Positions 23,100 through 33,896 of a DNA stretch of 64,000 nt are shown in pieces. How positions within the stretch are numbered: position 1 is the stretch's first letter; the number at the start of each line of letters is the position of its first letter. This DNA is from Podocnemis expansa. Lineage: Eukaryota > Chordata > Testudines > Podocnemididae. Both the position numbers and the translations under genes were made by a program. Where the stretch lies: the NCBI GenBank assembly GCA_007922195.1, contig ML681964.1, forward strand, positions 5,598,445-5,662,444. The letters run 5' to 3'. The notes under the pieces are model-generated. The model was not told where the DNA came from, ran no database searches, and saw nothing but the letters and a program-made list of their open reading frames with translations.

Positions 23100-25183
23100 G
23101 ATTTAAAGTTAATATTTCGTGGACAATAGAGGTTTACAGTATAGCAGTAGGAGGTATCCAGACGGGGGTACGGGCTATCGGTGGGTACAGGGCCATTGAG
23201 GTCGGGGAGCGGAATAAGAACATAGCCCGAGGGGTCCCGGATGGGGTGTGGAAGCGGGGGTTTAGGATGTAGGAGACAACACAGTAATGGGGGGGAGGTT
23301 ACGCGTCACAGTGATCGCAGGGGGGTATAGGAGGAGGCGAGTACAAAAGTTGTGACAGTGCGGGATCCCCCATGGGATCCGTGGGGTGGTGAGAGTTACG
23401 GGGTGTCACGTCTTGGTGCTCCCTCTACGTGGTACTGTCGGTGGCCGGTGATGTGCTCCACGTAGATGTCTCGGGACCACCGGTTGCAGTCTGACACCAT
23501 GAGGCGTCGCATGAGGCGGGCGTAGCGCCAGCCGACGCCGCAGGCCCGTAGCACAGTTTCGTTGCGAGGGTCCCAGGCGCCCAGGGCCCCTATGATCAGG
23601 GCATGGACCTGGACCTCGTAGCCTTTGGCTCTCAGGGCGTCGGCTAGGGGGGCGTACTTCTCCTCCTTCCGTATCCGTGCCGCGTGGAAGGCCGGGGACC
23701 GGTTCTCAAAGGGGATCGTGATGTCCACCATGATGACCCTCTTGCGCTCCTCGTCGGTGATGACGAGGTCGGGCCTCAGTTGGCTGTCGGTGCCGGGGAT
23801 GGAGGAGTTGGTAGCGACCGTGCCTAGCCGGGCCGGGATGGCTTTCGCCAGCCGGTCTTGGACCGCGTTGTGGTGGAGCTGCCAGGCCCTGGAGTGGGGC
23901 TTGCAACTGCAGAGGACGTGGGGCAGGGTTTCGTTGACGTACCCGCACTTCCGGCAGCGCTTGTCCCGGTTCCCATAGTGGATGGCTCTGTTGAGCGGCA
24001 GGCAGTTCAGCCGGGCCCTGTGGATGAAGCGCCAGTCTGCGAAGCGGGTGTAGCTGCCCTCGGCCAGGAAGTGGTTGCTGGCATCCCATTTACTGGTGAG
24101 CTCGAAGACCTTCCCTTGGTCGGGTTTCTTTTTCAGGGTCTCTACGTAGAGGGCGTGGACGGCGTCCTTCAGGGTCCTTTCCAGCGTGCCCCGGGCATGG
24201 GGGGGGGGACGATGGTGTTGTCGGGGGCGTTGAGCCACGGAACCAGCACCGACAGTTCCTGGCGCTCCTCGCACCACGTCCAGCGGCAGCCCAGGCGCTT
24301 GCCCAGGCGCCGGGTGGTGACGCGGGCACGGGACCAGAGGGAGGAGATGTCGCCTCCATCCCGGTGGAACTCTCCGTCTAGGGAGCCGCTGAGGTAGGTG
24401 GCGATGTCTTGTCCGGAGGGGGGCCTGCCGATCCGCTTTTGGACGGCCTCGTGTAGCGCTCTGGCCGCAACGGTCTTTACCTGGGCGTCCGGGCATGTCA
24501 GCAGGCGGAAGGCCTGGGTGATCACCGCGACGTCGCGCAGGTCGCCCATGCGCGGCACATTGGCACCCCCCTGCCGGTGGCTGATGTAGGTCAGCTCGTT
24601 GCTGGCCCTCTGCGGGAGGAACAGCCAGTGCTTCACGAGCCGTCGAATGGCCCCGTCGGCCTTGTTGAGGGGGACCTTGGCCACGGCCGAGCCCCGCAGG
24701 ACAAACGCGATGCGGGGGATGAGAAAGGTGTTGAGGGCGGCGATTTTTTGCCAGGGTGCCAGCAGGGAGGCATCGAGCTTGGCGGCGTCTTGCAAGATCT
24801 TGTGAATGGTGTCCTCAGGAGTCTGGCATACGCGGAAGCCCGTCGGCGTTCCCAGGTGCTGGTACGCCTGGCCCTCCTCGAGGGGGGTCATGGTCTCGCC
24901 CTGGATAAGGAAGGGGCTTGGCTGGACCGGGTCCTTTCTGCGGCCATCGATGTGAAGGGACGCGCACTTTTTGGCATTGAAGCGCAGCCCTATCCAGTCG
25001 GCCGCCCGGCTGGTGGCGTCTAGCATGTCCTGGAGGTGCAGGGGGTCTTCCGCGATCAGGACCAGGTCGTCCGCGTAGGCCAGGATGTTGACCTTCTCCC
25101 CGTGGAGCTGGAAGCCCCTCGGGTCCTGGGCGACGGCTCGGATGAGCGACTCCATGGCGAGGTTGAAGACGGCCAAGAAGCAA
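23100..25183 (-). mobile_element. R2-type LINE, 5'-truncated
   Basis: A GC-rich minus-strand insertion whose composition contrasts strongly with its AT-rich flanks. It encodes the last part of a reverse transcriptase, a CCHC zinc knuckle and a restriction-like endonuclease, in the order found in the R2 clade. About 250-300 bp of GC-rich 3' UTR follow (23395 down to about 23100). The element starts abruptly near 25183 inside the RT, between the template-binding block and the YADD box. R2 elements normally sit in 28S rDNA, but no 28S sequence is visible on either side, so this copy is off-target or belongs to a family with another target. The 3' boundary is approximate, and I found no target duplication. 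Confidence 0.82.
23396..25176 (-). pseudogene. R2-type RT/zinc knuckle/endonuclease, frameshifted
   Basis: The first frame (25176 to about 24200) carries AYADDLVLIAE, the RT catalytic box, then the thumb region. A run of ten C (plus-strand G 24199-24208) ends it: the reading passes in another phase into the second frame, which runs to 23396. The second frame carries CRKCGYVNETLPHVLCSC (a C-x2-C-x8-H-x4-C knuckle) and the restriction-like endonuclease core RPDLVITDE...VIMVDITIP, followed by the conserved C-terminal block (ALRAKGYEVQVHALIIGALG). One base added to, or two removed from, the C run would realign the phases. No other stop interrupts about 1.75 kb, so the copy is recent. The protein would nick its target and prime reverse transcription there. 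Confidence 0.85.
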
Positions 25184-25334
25184 TAAGGTCTTCTGAATCT
25201 GTGAATGGCAAGAGCCAGTGGGAGATGAGCTGTGGTGCAGAGCTTTCTTATTGCCCTGAAAGAATATTTTTACCAGCTAACAATGCATGTATACAACAGA
25301 GGTAAAGATACCATGGAGGGAGACGTATCCATAC
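25184..25334. other. Spacer between R2-type and CR1 elements
   Basis: About 150 bp of ordinary AT-rich sequence separate the truncated R2 5' end from the CR1 tail. It may be the upstream part of the CR1 or unrelated host DNA. Confidence 0.4.
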
Positions 25335-26166
25335 TGGTGCTTAAATAACTCCAGAACAAATGGATATAAACTAGACACTAAGTTTAGACTTGAAATTAGA
25401 TAAAGATTTCTAACAATCAGAGGACTGATGTTCTGAGACAGCCAGCCTTCTAAGGTGAGCAGTGAAAGGAAACTTAGAAAAAAAAAACAAACTACAACGT
25501 TAACTGGCTTCAAAACTGAGCTTGGTAAGTTTATGGAGGGATCCACAATCGCTAGCAGGAAATATCCCTGAACAGCTGGTGATGGGATTCTAAATGCAAG
25601 ATGAGACAACAATTCTATCCCATGTGTCTGGCTGGTGGGTCTTGCTGAGGTACTCACGGTTCACCTGGTCACCATATTCAGGACCAGGAAGGAATTTCCC
25701 CCAGGTCAAATTAGCAGAGACCCTCATCTTCTTCTGCAGCAGGGGGGTGTCTGGCACCAGGCACATGGGGCCCGTGCCCCGAATCCCAGTGCCCTGGGTC
25801 CTGCAGGGCCCCACCTCTCCCAGACCAGAGATCTGGGGCCCAGCCGCCTGCGGCAGCCACTCCAGCCCTGTCCCCAGCTGGGGATCTGGGGCCCAGCCAC
25901 CAGCAGCCACTCCCAGCCCTGTCCCCAGCTGGGGATCCAGGGCAGTGATGCTCCTGCTCTGCAGTATAGAACATGGGTCATTTACTGGTTTAAAAATGAA
26001 TGAAAATGGTGCACTCTCTATAATTTGAAGTCCCTACGCCATGATTTGATAACTTCAGTAACTCAGCCAGAGATTAGGGTTTGATTACAGGAGTGGATAA
26101 GTGATAGTCTGAGGTCTGACTAGAAGATGATCATGATGGTTTTTTCTAGCCTTAAAATCTATAAGT
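25335..26166 (+). mobile_element. Older CR1 3' region
   Basis: The 3' part of a CR1-group LINE. Recognisable blocks are CATCAGAGGAC-type sequence near 25415, CTTCAAAACTGAGCTTGGTAAGTTTATGG near 25510, GTCTGGCTGGTGGGTCTTGC near 25626, GGAAGGAATTTCCCCCAGGTC near 25689, and the terminal block GATGATCATGATGG...CCTTAAAATCTAT at 26126-26163. It is clearly more diverged than the 2.5-kb copy and encodes nothing. A GC-rich hAT-like element splits it at 25740-25956. Confidence 0.75.
25740..25956. mobile_element. GC-rich hAT-like element inside CR1
   Basis: A 217-bp element starting CAGGGGGGTGTCTGGCACC and ending GGGCAGTGATGCTCCTG. Its flanks, TTCTGCAG (25732-25739) and CTCTGCAG (25957-25964), are an 8-bp duplication with one mismatch. 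Removing the element and one flank copy rejoins two neighbouring blocks of the CR1 3' region, which independently supports the boundaries. The interior has two to three diverged units of CCAGCTGGGGATC-GGG-CCCAGCC type, as in the copies at 33.4 and 43 kb. Open frames of about 85-145 residues here are compositional. Confidence 0.75.
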
Positions 26167-26989
26167 ATGTACAACAAAAAAGACTGAAACCTGTAAAGCA
26201 GATAGCTGATCAACCATCACTTTTTCTAAACCATGTAAGACCAGGGAAGCTGATGCATAAACACTGGATGGAGGACTAGGTAGAATAAGGGAGCAGAGAG
26301 GGACACTGGACAAACATGTTAGCCTTGCTAGAGTAAGATTCATTGGGAGCCTCCCCCCATGCCAAAGTGCCACTCTGAGAGAATCAGACTCTGGGCTCTG
26401 CAGAAAAGCAAATTTAGTCAGTGGTGCCCACAGCCGTATACATGTTTTGCACGGTGCATGCAATTATCTAGCTGTTGTTGCCTCCTTGAGAGCTTTGGAC
26501 AGAAAGAGACTTGCCCATTGTCTCCTGAAGTTTGGCCGTGCACTCCTTGCATCTTGATGAGGATGGCGAGGCAATGGTGACAAAACTGAGCAGTGCTGCA
26601 AGACCACCCCCCCACTAGACCACACCACCAGTCACTATTTCATCCTCCCCTGCATCATAATGGAGAAGCTGTAGGGTCAAGCCTGAGAAGTCATCTGATC
26701 CTTATGTGCCAGTATAATGGCTGCTCCACAGTTCACTAGCAAGAAGTGGTCAGGACCTGGATGGGTAAGGGAGAGACTCCTAGAAGAGGATAGTAGGTGG
26801 AATACCAAGACTGAGGGTCTTGGGAAAGGTGAATGTACAGGCTACTGGCCTAGACAAAAGGAGGCCTGAGAAGAGCTGTCATGGTGCACATTCTTCCACT
26901 GCTGTTTCTCCACCTTCTCAGCTCCCCAGTCAACCCAAAGAGACTCACCACAGCGCATCTTCAGCACAATCACATCATTTATTTACAAG
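26167..26989. other. Non-coding stretch
   Basis: Moderate GC, no supported gene, no repeat recognised with confidence. Confidence 0.5.
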
Positions 26990-27280
26990 TGTGATAGTCC
27001 CACTCCCAGTTTGTGCCCCAAATGCTCTAGGAGCTCAGGGCTCCACACCCTCTGGCCTGAGCTAGAGACCGTCTTCTGCTTTGTTGGCCACAGCCTCCCT
27101 GATTCCTGTACTGGCCCAGCTTATAGCCCTGGGCCAGGTCCTCAGCTGCTGTTTATGTTCCTGATTAGGCCAGAGCTCTATTGCTCCCTAATCAGCTCCC
27201 AGCTGCTGTCTGCCCAGGATTAGCCTCCCAAGCCCAGGCTAACAGGGGCAGGTGTGGGGTTTCACTACTGTCCTGTTACA
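26990..27280. mobile_element. Possible solo LTR-like repeat
   Basis: A 291-bp block of higher GC than its flanks, with ends TGTGATAG and CTGTTACA that start TG and end CA like an LTR. No flanking duplication was identified and no internal retroviral region is near, so the call is weak. A gene desert fragment or another repeat type is equally possible. Confidence 0.28.
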
Positions 27281-27301
27281 GGGAACTAGGAGGGTCTAAC
27301 T

Positions 27302-27473
27302 CAGTGGTTTTCAAACTATGGGTCAGGACCCAATACTAGGTCACAACGCTCCTCCCCCCACTGCCACCACCAAAAGACTTGAATCCATCACTGAAAGATG
27401 CAATTGATAGTTCACAGACATAAATCCTTTTTTTTAAACCTGGGTCCCAAGAAAATAAATTTGAAAATCACTG
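27302..27473. mobile_element. hAT-like miniature element with 8-bp duplication
   Basis: A 172-bp element. The left terminus is CAGTGGTTTTCAAACT. The right terminus, TTTGAAAATCACTG, is its near-perfect inverse. The flanks are GTCTAACT (27294-27301) and GTCTAGCT (27474-27481), 7 of 8 identical. No coding capacity. Termini and duplication size together place it with hAT non-autonomous elements. Confidence 0.82.
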
Positions 27474-27481
27474 GTCTAGCT

Positions 27482-30400
27482 GGATGTAGGTTATGCAGAC
27501 TATATGAAATATTTCTGGGGTGCTCTTGGATTCAGCAGTGCTAAGACACTTCACAAATTCAGTTAGTTTTGCCAAAATTGATTATGTAAAAACAATTCCA
27601 AAAAGAGGAGTGGTGTTTTGAAAGTTCTATAATATCTGATTTTTTCAGGTTGAAAAGTCTTTCCTAAATTCCCTTCAATTTTTTTTAAATGCAGAAATAT
27701 ATTTTAAGATGACTTGGCATTGAAAAAAAAATTATTTGGGGTCAAACAGTGTTTCATTTGACCTGGAATTGTTTTTTTAATTTTTAAACCATTACCAAAA
27801 ATTTCAAAAAAAATTCAATTTTCCTATCAACCTAAAGCTTTTTTTTTTTTAAATTATTCTGTGGAACTACCAAAGAACTAAAAATCCATTACTCACACAA
27901 CTGTATGTAGTACACATTAGAAGTGATACTGTCTATTTCATGAGTAATACCAATGTTTACAAACACTTCCTAAAAATCTGGGGGAAAAAATGTACACACC
28001 ACCATGAGTTAAAATGTCCTGACTGCATAGCCCACCAATACAAACCAGAAAAAGCATGAAAATAGCAGTTAAGCGCACCCATGCTCATCAGTTATCACTC
28101 TCAAATTCAATTATCTCCATTCACATTGAATAGTCAACACCTTAATTCTGACCATAAATATAGTACACCAAAGTAATACTAATTTCAGTGTGGCAATTCC
28201 TACATAAAAATCAATAACACATTTAGAAAAAGCACTAACAACATAGATCACACATTATAATAGCATTATAGCTTAACATCTCAGAGCCACTCTTCTCAGT
28301 CTGACACTGTGCCTCACTCACACACTCCAGTACAAAACCACACACAGCGTAATTTATGAAAGCTGCAGTATTCATAGAGCAGGCAAGTCAAAAGACAAAC
28401 AAAACAAACTTCCAAAAGTGCCTGTTGATACCCAGGATGAAGAAAGAAATATGTACATTATGGATGGTGGAAGGTAGGTTGAGCTGTAGAACAGATAATT
28501 GGAGTGTAGAGGAGGAGCTGAGTAACTTAACTACTTGTTTCCTTGCTTTTTATAAATTGTGCTGGTGGGACAGTGCAGCAATCTTACCTGAAAGTTAAAA
28601 CTGTTCTGTATGAGAATCTAAACAGACTTTTTTTTAATTTGGAATTTCCATAGTGTGCAGGACTGCTATTTTAACAGTCACATCTTTAAATGCATAAAGA
28701 AACAAAAAAAAAAAGTGGCATTTACAGGAACAGCAAACTGATATTACCAGAAAGTCCATTTCAGATTGAACCAGCTGGCACACACGTTCCCACTGAAGTT
28801 GCTGGATCAAATGGTGCATAATCACACCTGCTCGAAATCTGAACTAATATTCACATTAATGGTGTTACCACCAGATAAAACAGATCAGAATTTTGTCCAA
28901 TGCCACTAGTAATACAAGTGATACACAGAACTTACTGTAAAATGTTGTGAATAAAGAATGCACTCCAGTTTGCAAATTAAATAATGCAATTTTGCACAGT
29001 TAAATTATACAGGATTTTTCTTAAGGTTGAAGTTACTGAAGTGATTTAGGTGATGCACAAGACAAAAATTACTGCAGAGACAAGTATCAAAAGAGAAAAT
29101 CATCAGTGGGAAAACCACAAATTACAACCAAACTCAAGAGTGAGAAGGTGAAGTGCAAAAAAAAAAAAAAAAAAAAAGTGCAAGACTTAATTTAGTTAAC
29201 AGGAATATTGGAGGGGGGGGTTAAAATCAATAGTTTATTAATAATTTAGCCATTCTTTGGTTACATTTTAGTGGATTACAACAGGTTAAAGATACCAGAT
29301 ATCCACTGCTGGGCCACACCACTGCAAATAACCACCTGAAGTCGCCAAAAAGCTTCCTAGCTGCAACAAGAAATAAAAAAAAATCCACCACTGGCTGGCT
29401 GACTGGAAGGATGGTGCATATGCCCCAAAACACAGAGCAAGAATGTCAAAATGTGCAGTGGTGTTTCCAAACACTTACCCACAGGGTTGGCCTGGAGATG
29501 TTTTAAACCACCTCCAGACAAGAGGTGGCACATCAAAGTCAATATGCAGAAATGGGGCTTTTCCAGTATCCAGACGCATCTGATTGCAGTAAAACACAAA
29601 TCAAACATCTGTTGGTCTGCCAGCTCCTGAAGGAACTGTGCATCATGGAAGATCTCACCAGGACTACTGACCAGCCCATACCATGTGCCCCACACTGGAA
29701 AAACCTATGATTATGGTGGAAGGACACAATAATTTAGCCAATAACACATTTAACATGTGCTGTAAGAGGTGTGGCAGTGCTTCAGTAAGATCTGTGCCTG
29801 GATGGGTAGCAGATGGTTGAAATTATACCTCTGCAAGCAGATCACAACATGCTTAACTCACTGCCAGCTATTTAGATGAACTATCAATTATTTTTCTTAT
29901 TGCTTATTTCTAGGAATAGGTCATATAGTAGATTTTCTTTTGTGACCCAGTTCTACTAACACAAAGGCAGAAGGGGAGGGAACCTAACTCTGTACCCTTT
30001 CAAACCTGACTCTCCCCTTTGTAGTTGGCACACCAGCCAAACTAACTATTTGAAACCATATAACTGCATCCTGTTTTGACATTCCTTGTAAACTTTGCTT
30101 GACAATTATTTCCATTTGACCAGCTTTTTTGATTGACATGTTATTGTACATTTTGGAGTGCAAAACAATTGTGAGTCTGGGTCATAAGATCATTTCATGG
30201 ACATACTGAAAGATCTCCAAGCACAGACAAAAGGACTGGCCATTGGGAAATCCAACTGATTCACCCAAAAGCTGCCTCAGACTTCTGAGGTAACTTAAGT
30301 TTTGGGATGCTTTAGCCACCTATTGCATTTGTATGTCCTTAAGACTAATAAGCAGACACTTCCAGTAAAGGTGATTCTGATGAGAATTGCTGGATAACAA

Positions 30401-30729
30401 CAAAATAAAGCTTTGAGGTTACAAAGAACTTGATTTTTCCTTATCTGTGTCAGCCATATTGTAGGTGAAGGTACTACATCTCCTTTTTCTTGTTTCCCAA
30501 TACCAACTTGCAGAGACTAAAAGCTACTAGGTTGAGAAACCCTGGGTAACAATGAGACATTGAAAACATTCTCCTGGTCTGTTATTAGAAGCTCTGCATT
30601 TGTCAGAGCATTTCAGTCTTCTGGAGTCTTCACTGCTAGTAGACACACAAACAGCTACAAGGAATGCACCTTCCAGCTGACTCTTCAGTATACTAATATT
30701 CTTTCTATCAGATGGTACGGCCACAGGAA
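27482..30729. other. AT-rich non-coding stretch
   Basis: No supported gene. It contains several T and A runs (27841-27850; 29157-29178), a G run at 29212-29220, and no recognised transposon. Short open frames on both strands near 28.4, 28.7, 29.3-29.7 and 30.6 kb overlap on opposite strands, lack motifs and look random. Confidence 0.5.
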
Positions 30730-30930
30730 TCCTCTGCATGAATGACATCCAAGTTCAACTACTGCAATGCATTGTCTCTCAAAAGAATGTCAACATAAAA
30801 AAAAAAAAAAAAAGAATTCCAGTTCATTCAAAAGTTGGCAGCCTACTTGCCATACAACACTTAACATTGAGAACATGTTGCCCTAGTAGGACCAGACACT
30901 AACCCCATCAAACACTGAATTAAATAAAAA
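30730..30930 (+). mobile_element. Old LINE remnant (L2/CR1-like)
   Basis: In plus-strand readings separated by an A run at 30797-30813, FNYCNALSLKR is followed by EFQFIQKLAAY, and then a stretch resembling REHV. The spacing and residues recall the (L)DYCNALL...LQ-IQNAAARL...REHVTP region at the C-terminal side of L2/CR1-group reverse transcriptases. The fragment is short and decayed, so the family assignment is tentative. Confidence 0.42.
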
Positions 30931-32429
30931 GGTTCAGTCCCAATCTTCAAAACTCTTCACAGGCTGATCAGGCAACCTCTGTTACTATGATCTCTAGCAC
31001 CAGGACCTCCTATGACAATTGTGTTGATCAGAAATTGCTTTATGCCCCTACTAGAAGACTGACCTGTAAAGTGTAGACATAGTCAGAGAGCTAATCCCTG
31101 CTCCAAAGAGCTAAAGAATTTAATTAGAAGGGTTTGATGTCCAATCCTGAGAATAATCACCTAGCAGCAAGAGTTCACAGCCATGCCATATAGCCAGGGA
31201 CACAGGTCATCCCTCCTCTATAAGGTTCCAACCTGGGTTCCTGGGACTGACTGCTTAGATATGCAGCCTGAAGGGCAGACCACCACATGTGCTCCTTAGG
31301 TAACTTCCTACCAGGTTCTCAACCCCCTGTTTAAAAACAAAAAAACAAAACAAAAAACAAAACAAAAAAAAAACACACACAAACAAACCACCACACACAA
31401 CAGGGACTGACAAACTCATGAGGATGGATCTCACTAACAGTGACCAAGAGGCTCTTCTCTATCAGCCACAACCCTCTGTTCCTGGTCTGCACAAGGACCA
31501 GTGACTACTCTGCAAAGGGTTCTGGTCTAGATGGTGGGGAGCTCTCTTAGCCTCTGTGTAGGAGCTACCCGTTTAGAACTGCTGTCTTGCTCTATCCACC
31601 CCAACTGAGCTGGGCCACTCCCTTTTGAACTCTGCTTCCACTGTGAGCATACAGAACAGGTATGAGTGGACAGGGTCCTCTCTAACCAAAAGCTACTGGC
31701 TAGCCCTGGGTTCTCTAATGTGGAATTTGTACACCCCAACACAAATATCTACAACAAACTGATTTAAGCAGCACAAGGTCTCATATATAATATAAGCGGA
31801 ATGTGGTAAGTATAATGCCTATGTTCTTGAATATTAAAATAAAACAAATATCCAATGCAACTTTGTGTTTAATTTGAATGAGCAGTCATGGAAAACCTCA
31901 GTCTGTATTTGTGAGAAGCCAAACCAGAGAAGTGAGTAGAGTGCATGTATTTGTGTGATTATTGTATATGTCACGCTACCCGGAGTGGCTCACAAACATG
32001 ACTGCCTGTCTCAGGGCAGACTCAGAAACACGACAGACATCCCCAGATTAATGGTATGTTCTATAATTAGATTTCACTGAACCAGTAATAAATGTGAGTT
32101 CTGGATCACTACAACAGTCTTACCAGGGAGTCAAAAACAATTCCTTTAGACTCTTCAGTCTGTCTTGCCATTTAGTGAGCAGCTAGACTTAGTGATAAGT
32201 GTTCACTCACACCAAAAACTCACAAAGTATTACTTTCAGTTGTAAGAGACCAGTCACCTTGCTCTGATCTTATTCCAAAGACAATACATGTAACAATCCT
32301 GTAGTAAACGATCTAAAGATTTACTAGCTACCAAAAAAAGATATTTACAGGTTAAATCAAGCAAACATACACACTTCTGCTTACATTTTTTAAAAATAAA
32401 ATCCTTAAGGCCTAATGATGCTCACAAAG
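30931..32429. other. Non-coding stretch with A-rich tract
   Basis: No supported gene. An impure A-rich tract with CA steps lies at 31329-31400. Nothing else was recognised. Confidence 0.5.
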
Positions 32430-32825
32430 GCTATGTCTACACTATAGGGCTTGGTTAAACTGGCTTAAAAGTCTACTTTAAACTGGCTTAAGTCAGCTTA
32501 AGCACATCCACACTCAAAATGCCAGGAGACTGCCCATGTCCACCACTGGCAGCTGCTAGGTCACTCTAGGAGTCGTGCATTGTGGGTAGCTGGCCCACAG
32601 TGCACCACAGCAGAAGTACCCTTCTCTCCCTTTACAACAGGATGCAAGTAAGCACACCACACTCCATTCTGTGCAGGGCAACAGGGAGCCCAGGGAGCCT
32701 GATGTAGCACAGCAATGTGCCAGCACTGCACTCCACACCCTCCCTTTGTTGCCCAGACTTCTCCAGCTCTGAACCGGGTACCTCAGAGGAACTGCCAGTG
32801 TAGGGGGAGGGCACAGCAGTTGTTA

Positions 32826-33180
32826 ACACTCAAATACTGGGACACAGCACATAGAAGAAGGTGAAGTCAAATCACCTGTTGTAATGGGAAAAAAAATCCA
32901 TAGTTAAGATTTAATCCTGCTTTCACACAATCTAATCTAAAAGAAATATCAACTTTCTTTCTATGTGCTCTTTCCCAGCCTTTGAATCTTAACAATTGCT
33001 TTGATTTGCTGTTAGACTGTGACCTGATCCTATGTCCTACACACCCCTGCATTTGTTTCCTGCCATTCTGTAAGCTCCCCCATCTTCAAACTGTCTGAAG
33101 TGGGATTTTTCTCCCATAAAAGCTCATCCAAGAAATAAATGTTAGTCTTAAACGGTGCCTCCAGACTCCTTGTTTGTTTT
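32826..33180 (-). mobile_element. Penelope-derived fragment with inverted tail
   Basis: The left part repeats, in the same order and orientation, sequence found at 17.44-17.6 kb (ACAGCACATAGAAGAAGGTG, then CAAATCACCTGTTGTAATGG). The right part (33088-33180) is the terminal module in plus orientation: GGGATTTTTCTCCCATAAAAG, AATAAATGTTAGTCTTAA, and CCTCCAGACTCCTTGTTTG. The left inverted end present at 17.25 kb is missing here, so the copy is truncated. It lies within the 32.43-kb element. Confidence 0.55.
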
Positions 33181-33416
33181 ATGACAATACTGGGGGGGGG
33201 AGAGTCCTCTGAGAAGGGGAAACACACAAGGGTGGGCAGAGAAGGGGGAGACACCCGGGGTTGGGCTGAGACGCAGGGGGAGACATGCAGGGTTGGGCTG
33301 AGACGCAGGGGGAGTTTGGATGTGGTGCTCACAGCTGAGAATGCTCCCAGCTGTGTAGTGCCTGGTGTCCATCCCCCATCCCCATGTTTTCTACAGTTAA
33401 GAGGCCAAGTTAGGAG

Positions 33417-33896
33417 CAGGGGCGTCACTGGCGCTGGGCACTCAGGGCAATTGGGCCAGAGATCTGGGGACCAGCTGCAGCGGCCCCGTCCCCAGCCAGG
33501 AACCTGGGGCACAGCCACCCGCGGCGGCGACGGAGAATCTGCAGCCTGGCCTCCCGCAGCAGTGGCGGCCCCATCCCCAGCCAGGGATGCAGGGCTTGGC
33601 CACCCGTGGCCACTTCTGTCCCCAGCCGGGGATGCGGGCCCCAGCCACCTGCGGCCACTTCTGTCCCAGTCCCCAGCTGGGGATGTGGGGCCCAGCCACC
33701 AGCAGCCGTTTCCATCCCCGTCCCCAGCTGGGGATGTGGGGCCCAGCCACCAGCAGCCGTTTCCGTCCCCGTCCCCAGCTGGGGATGCGGGGCCCAGCCA
33801 CCCGTGGCAGCGCAGTGGCTTCCAGCCCTGTTCCCGACCAGGGACGGGGCCTGCGGGCTGTGCCCCAGGTCCCTCCCTGGGGCAGCAGCGCCCCTG
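33417..33896. mobile_element. GC-rich hAT-like element, perfect 8-bp duplication
   Basis: A 480-bp element. The left end is CAGGGGCGTCACTGGCGCTG and the right end is GGGGCAGCAGCGCCCCTG. The first and last eight bases (CAGGGGCG and CGCCCCTG) are exact inverses. Both flanks read GTTAGGAG (33409-33416 and 33897-33904). The perfect duplication makes this the best-defined copy of the family. It has no transposase. Its interior is a minisatellite-like array of CCAGCTGGGGATG...CCCAGCCACC units. Long proline-rich frames in all phases (up to 273 residues on +) run through it because no stop occurs in the repeated unit. Confidence 0.85.
33682..33783. repeat. 51-bp tandem units inside the hAT-like element
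   Basis: Two adjacent 51-bp units, differing by one base by eye (CCATCC or CCGTCC), flanked by more diverged units on both sides. Since 51 is divisible by three, every frame that is open in one unit stays open in all. Confidence 0.85.

Noticed and set aside
23858..24397. 179-residue plus-strand open frame
   Set aside because: It is antisense to the R2-type protein; the minus strand carries the recognisable knuckle and endonuclease.
25184..25230. R2 28S target sequence next to the truncated end (AATAAGGTC looked similar to rDNA at first)
   Set aside because: Only a few bases agree; the downstream 28S sequence is absent, and this is the 5' side of the element.
26990..27280. Endogenous retrovirus
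   Set aside because: Only TG...CA type ends were seen; there is no duplication, primer-binding site, polypurine tract or gag/pol sequence nearby, so only a weak LTR-like call was kept.
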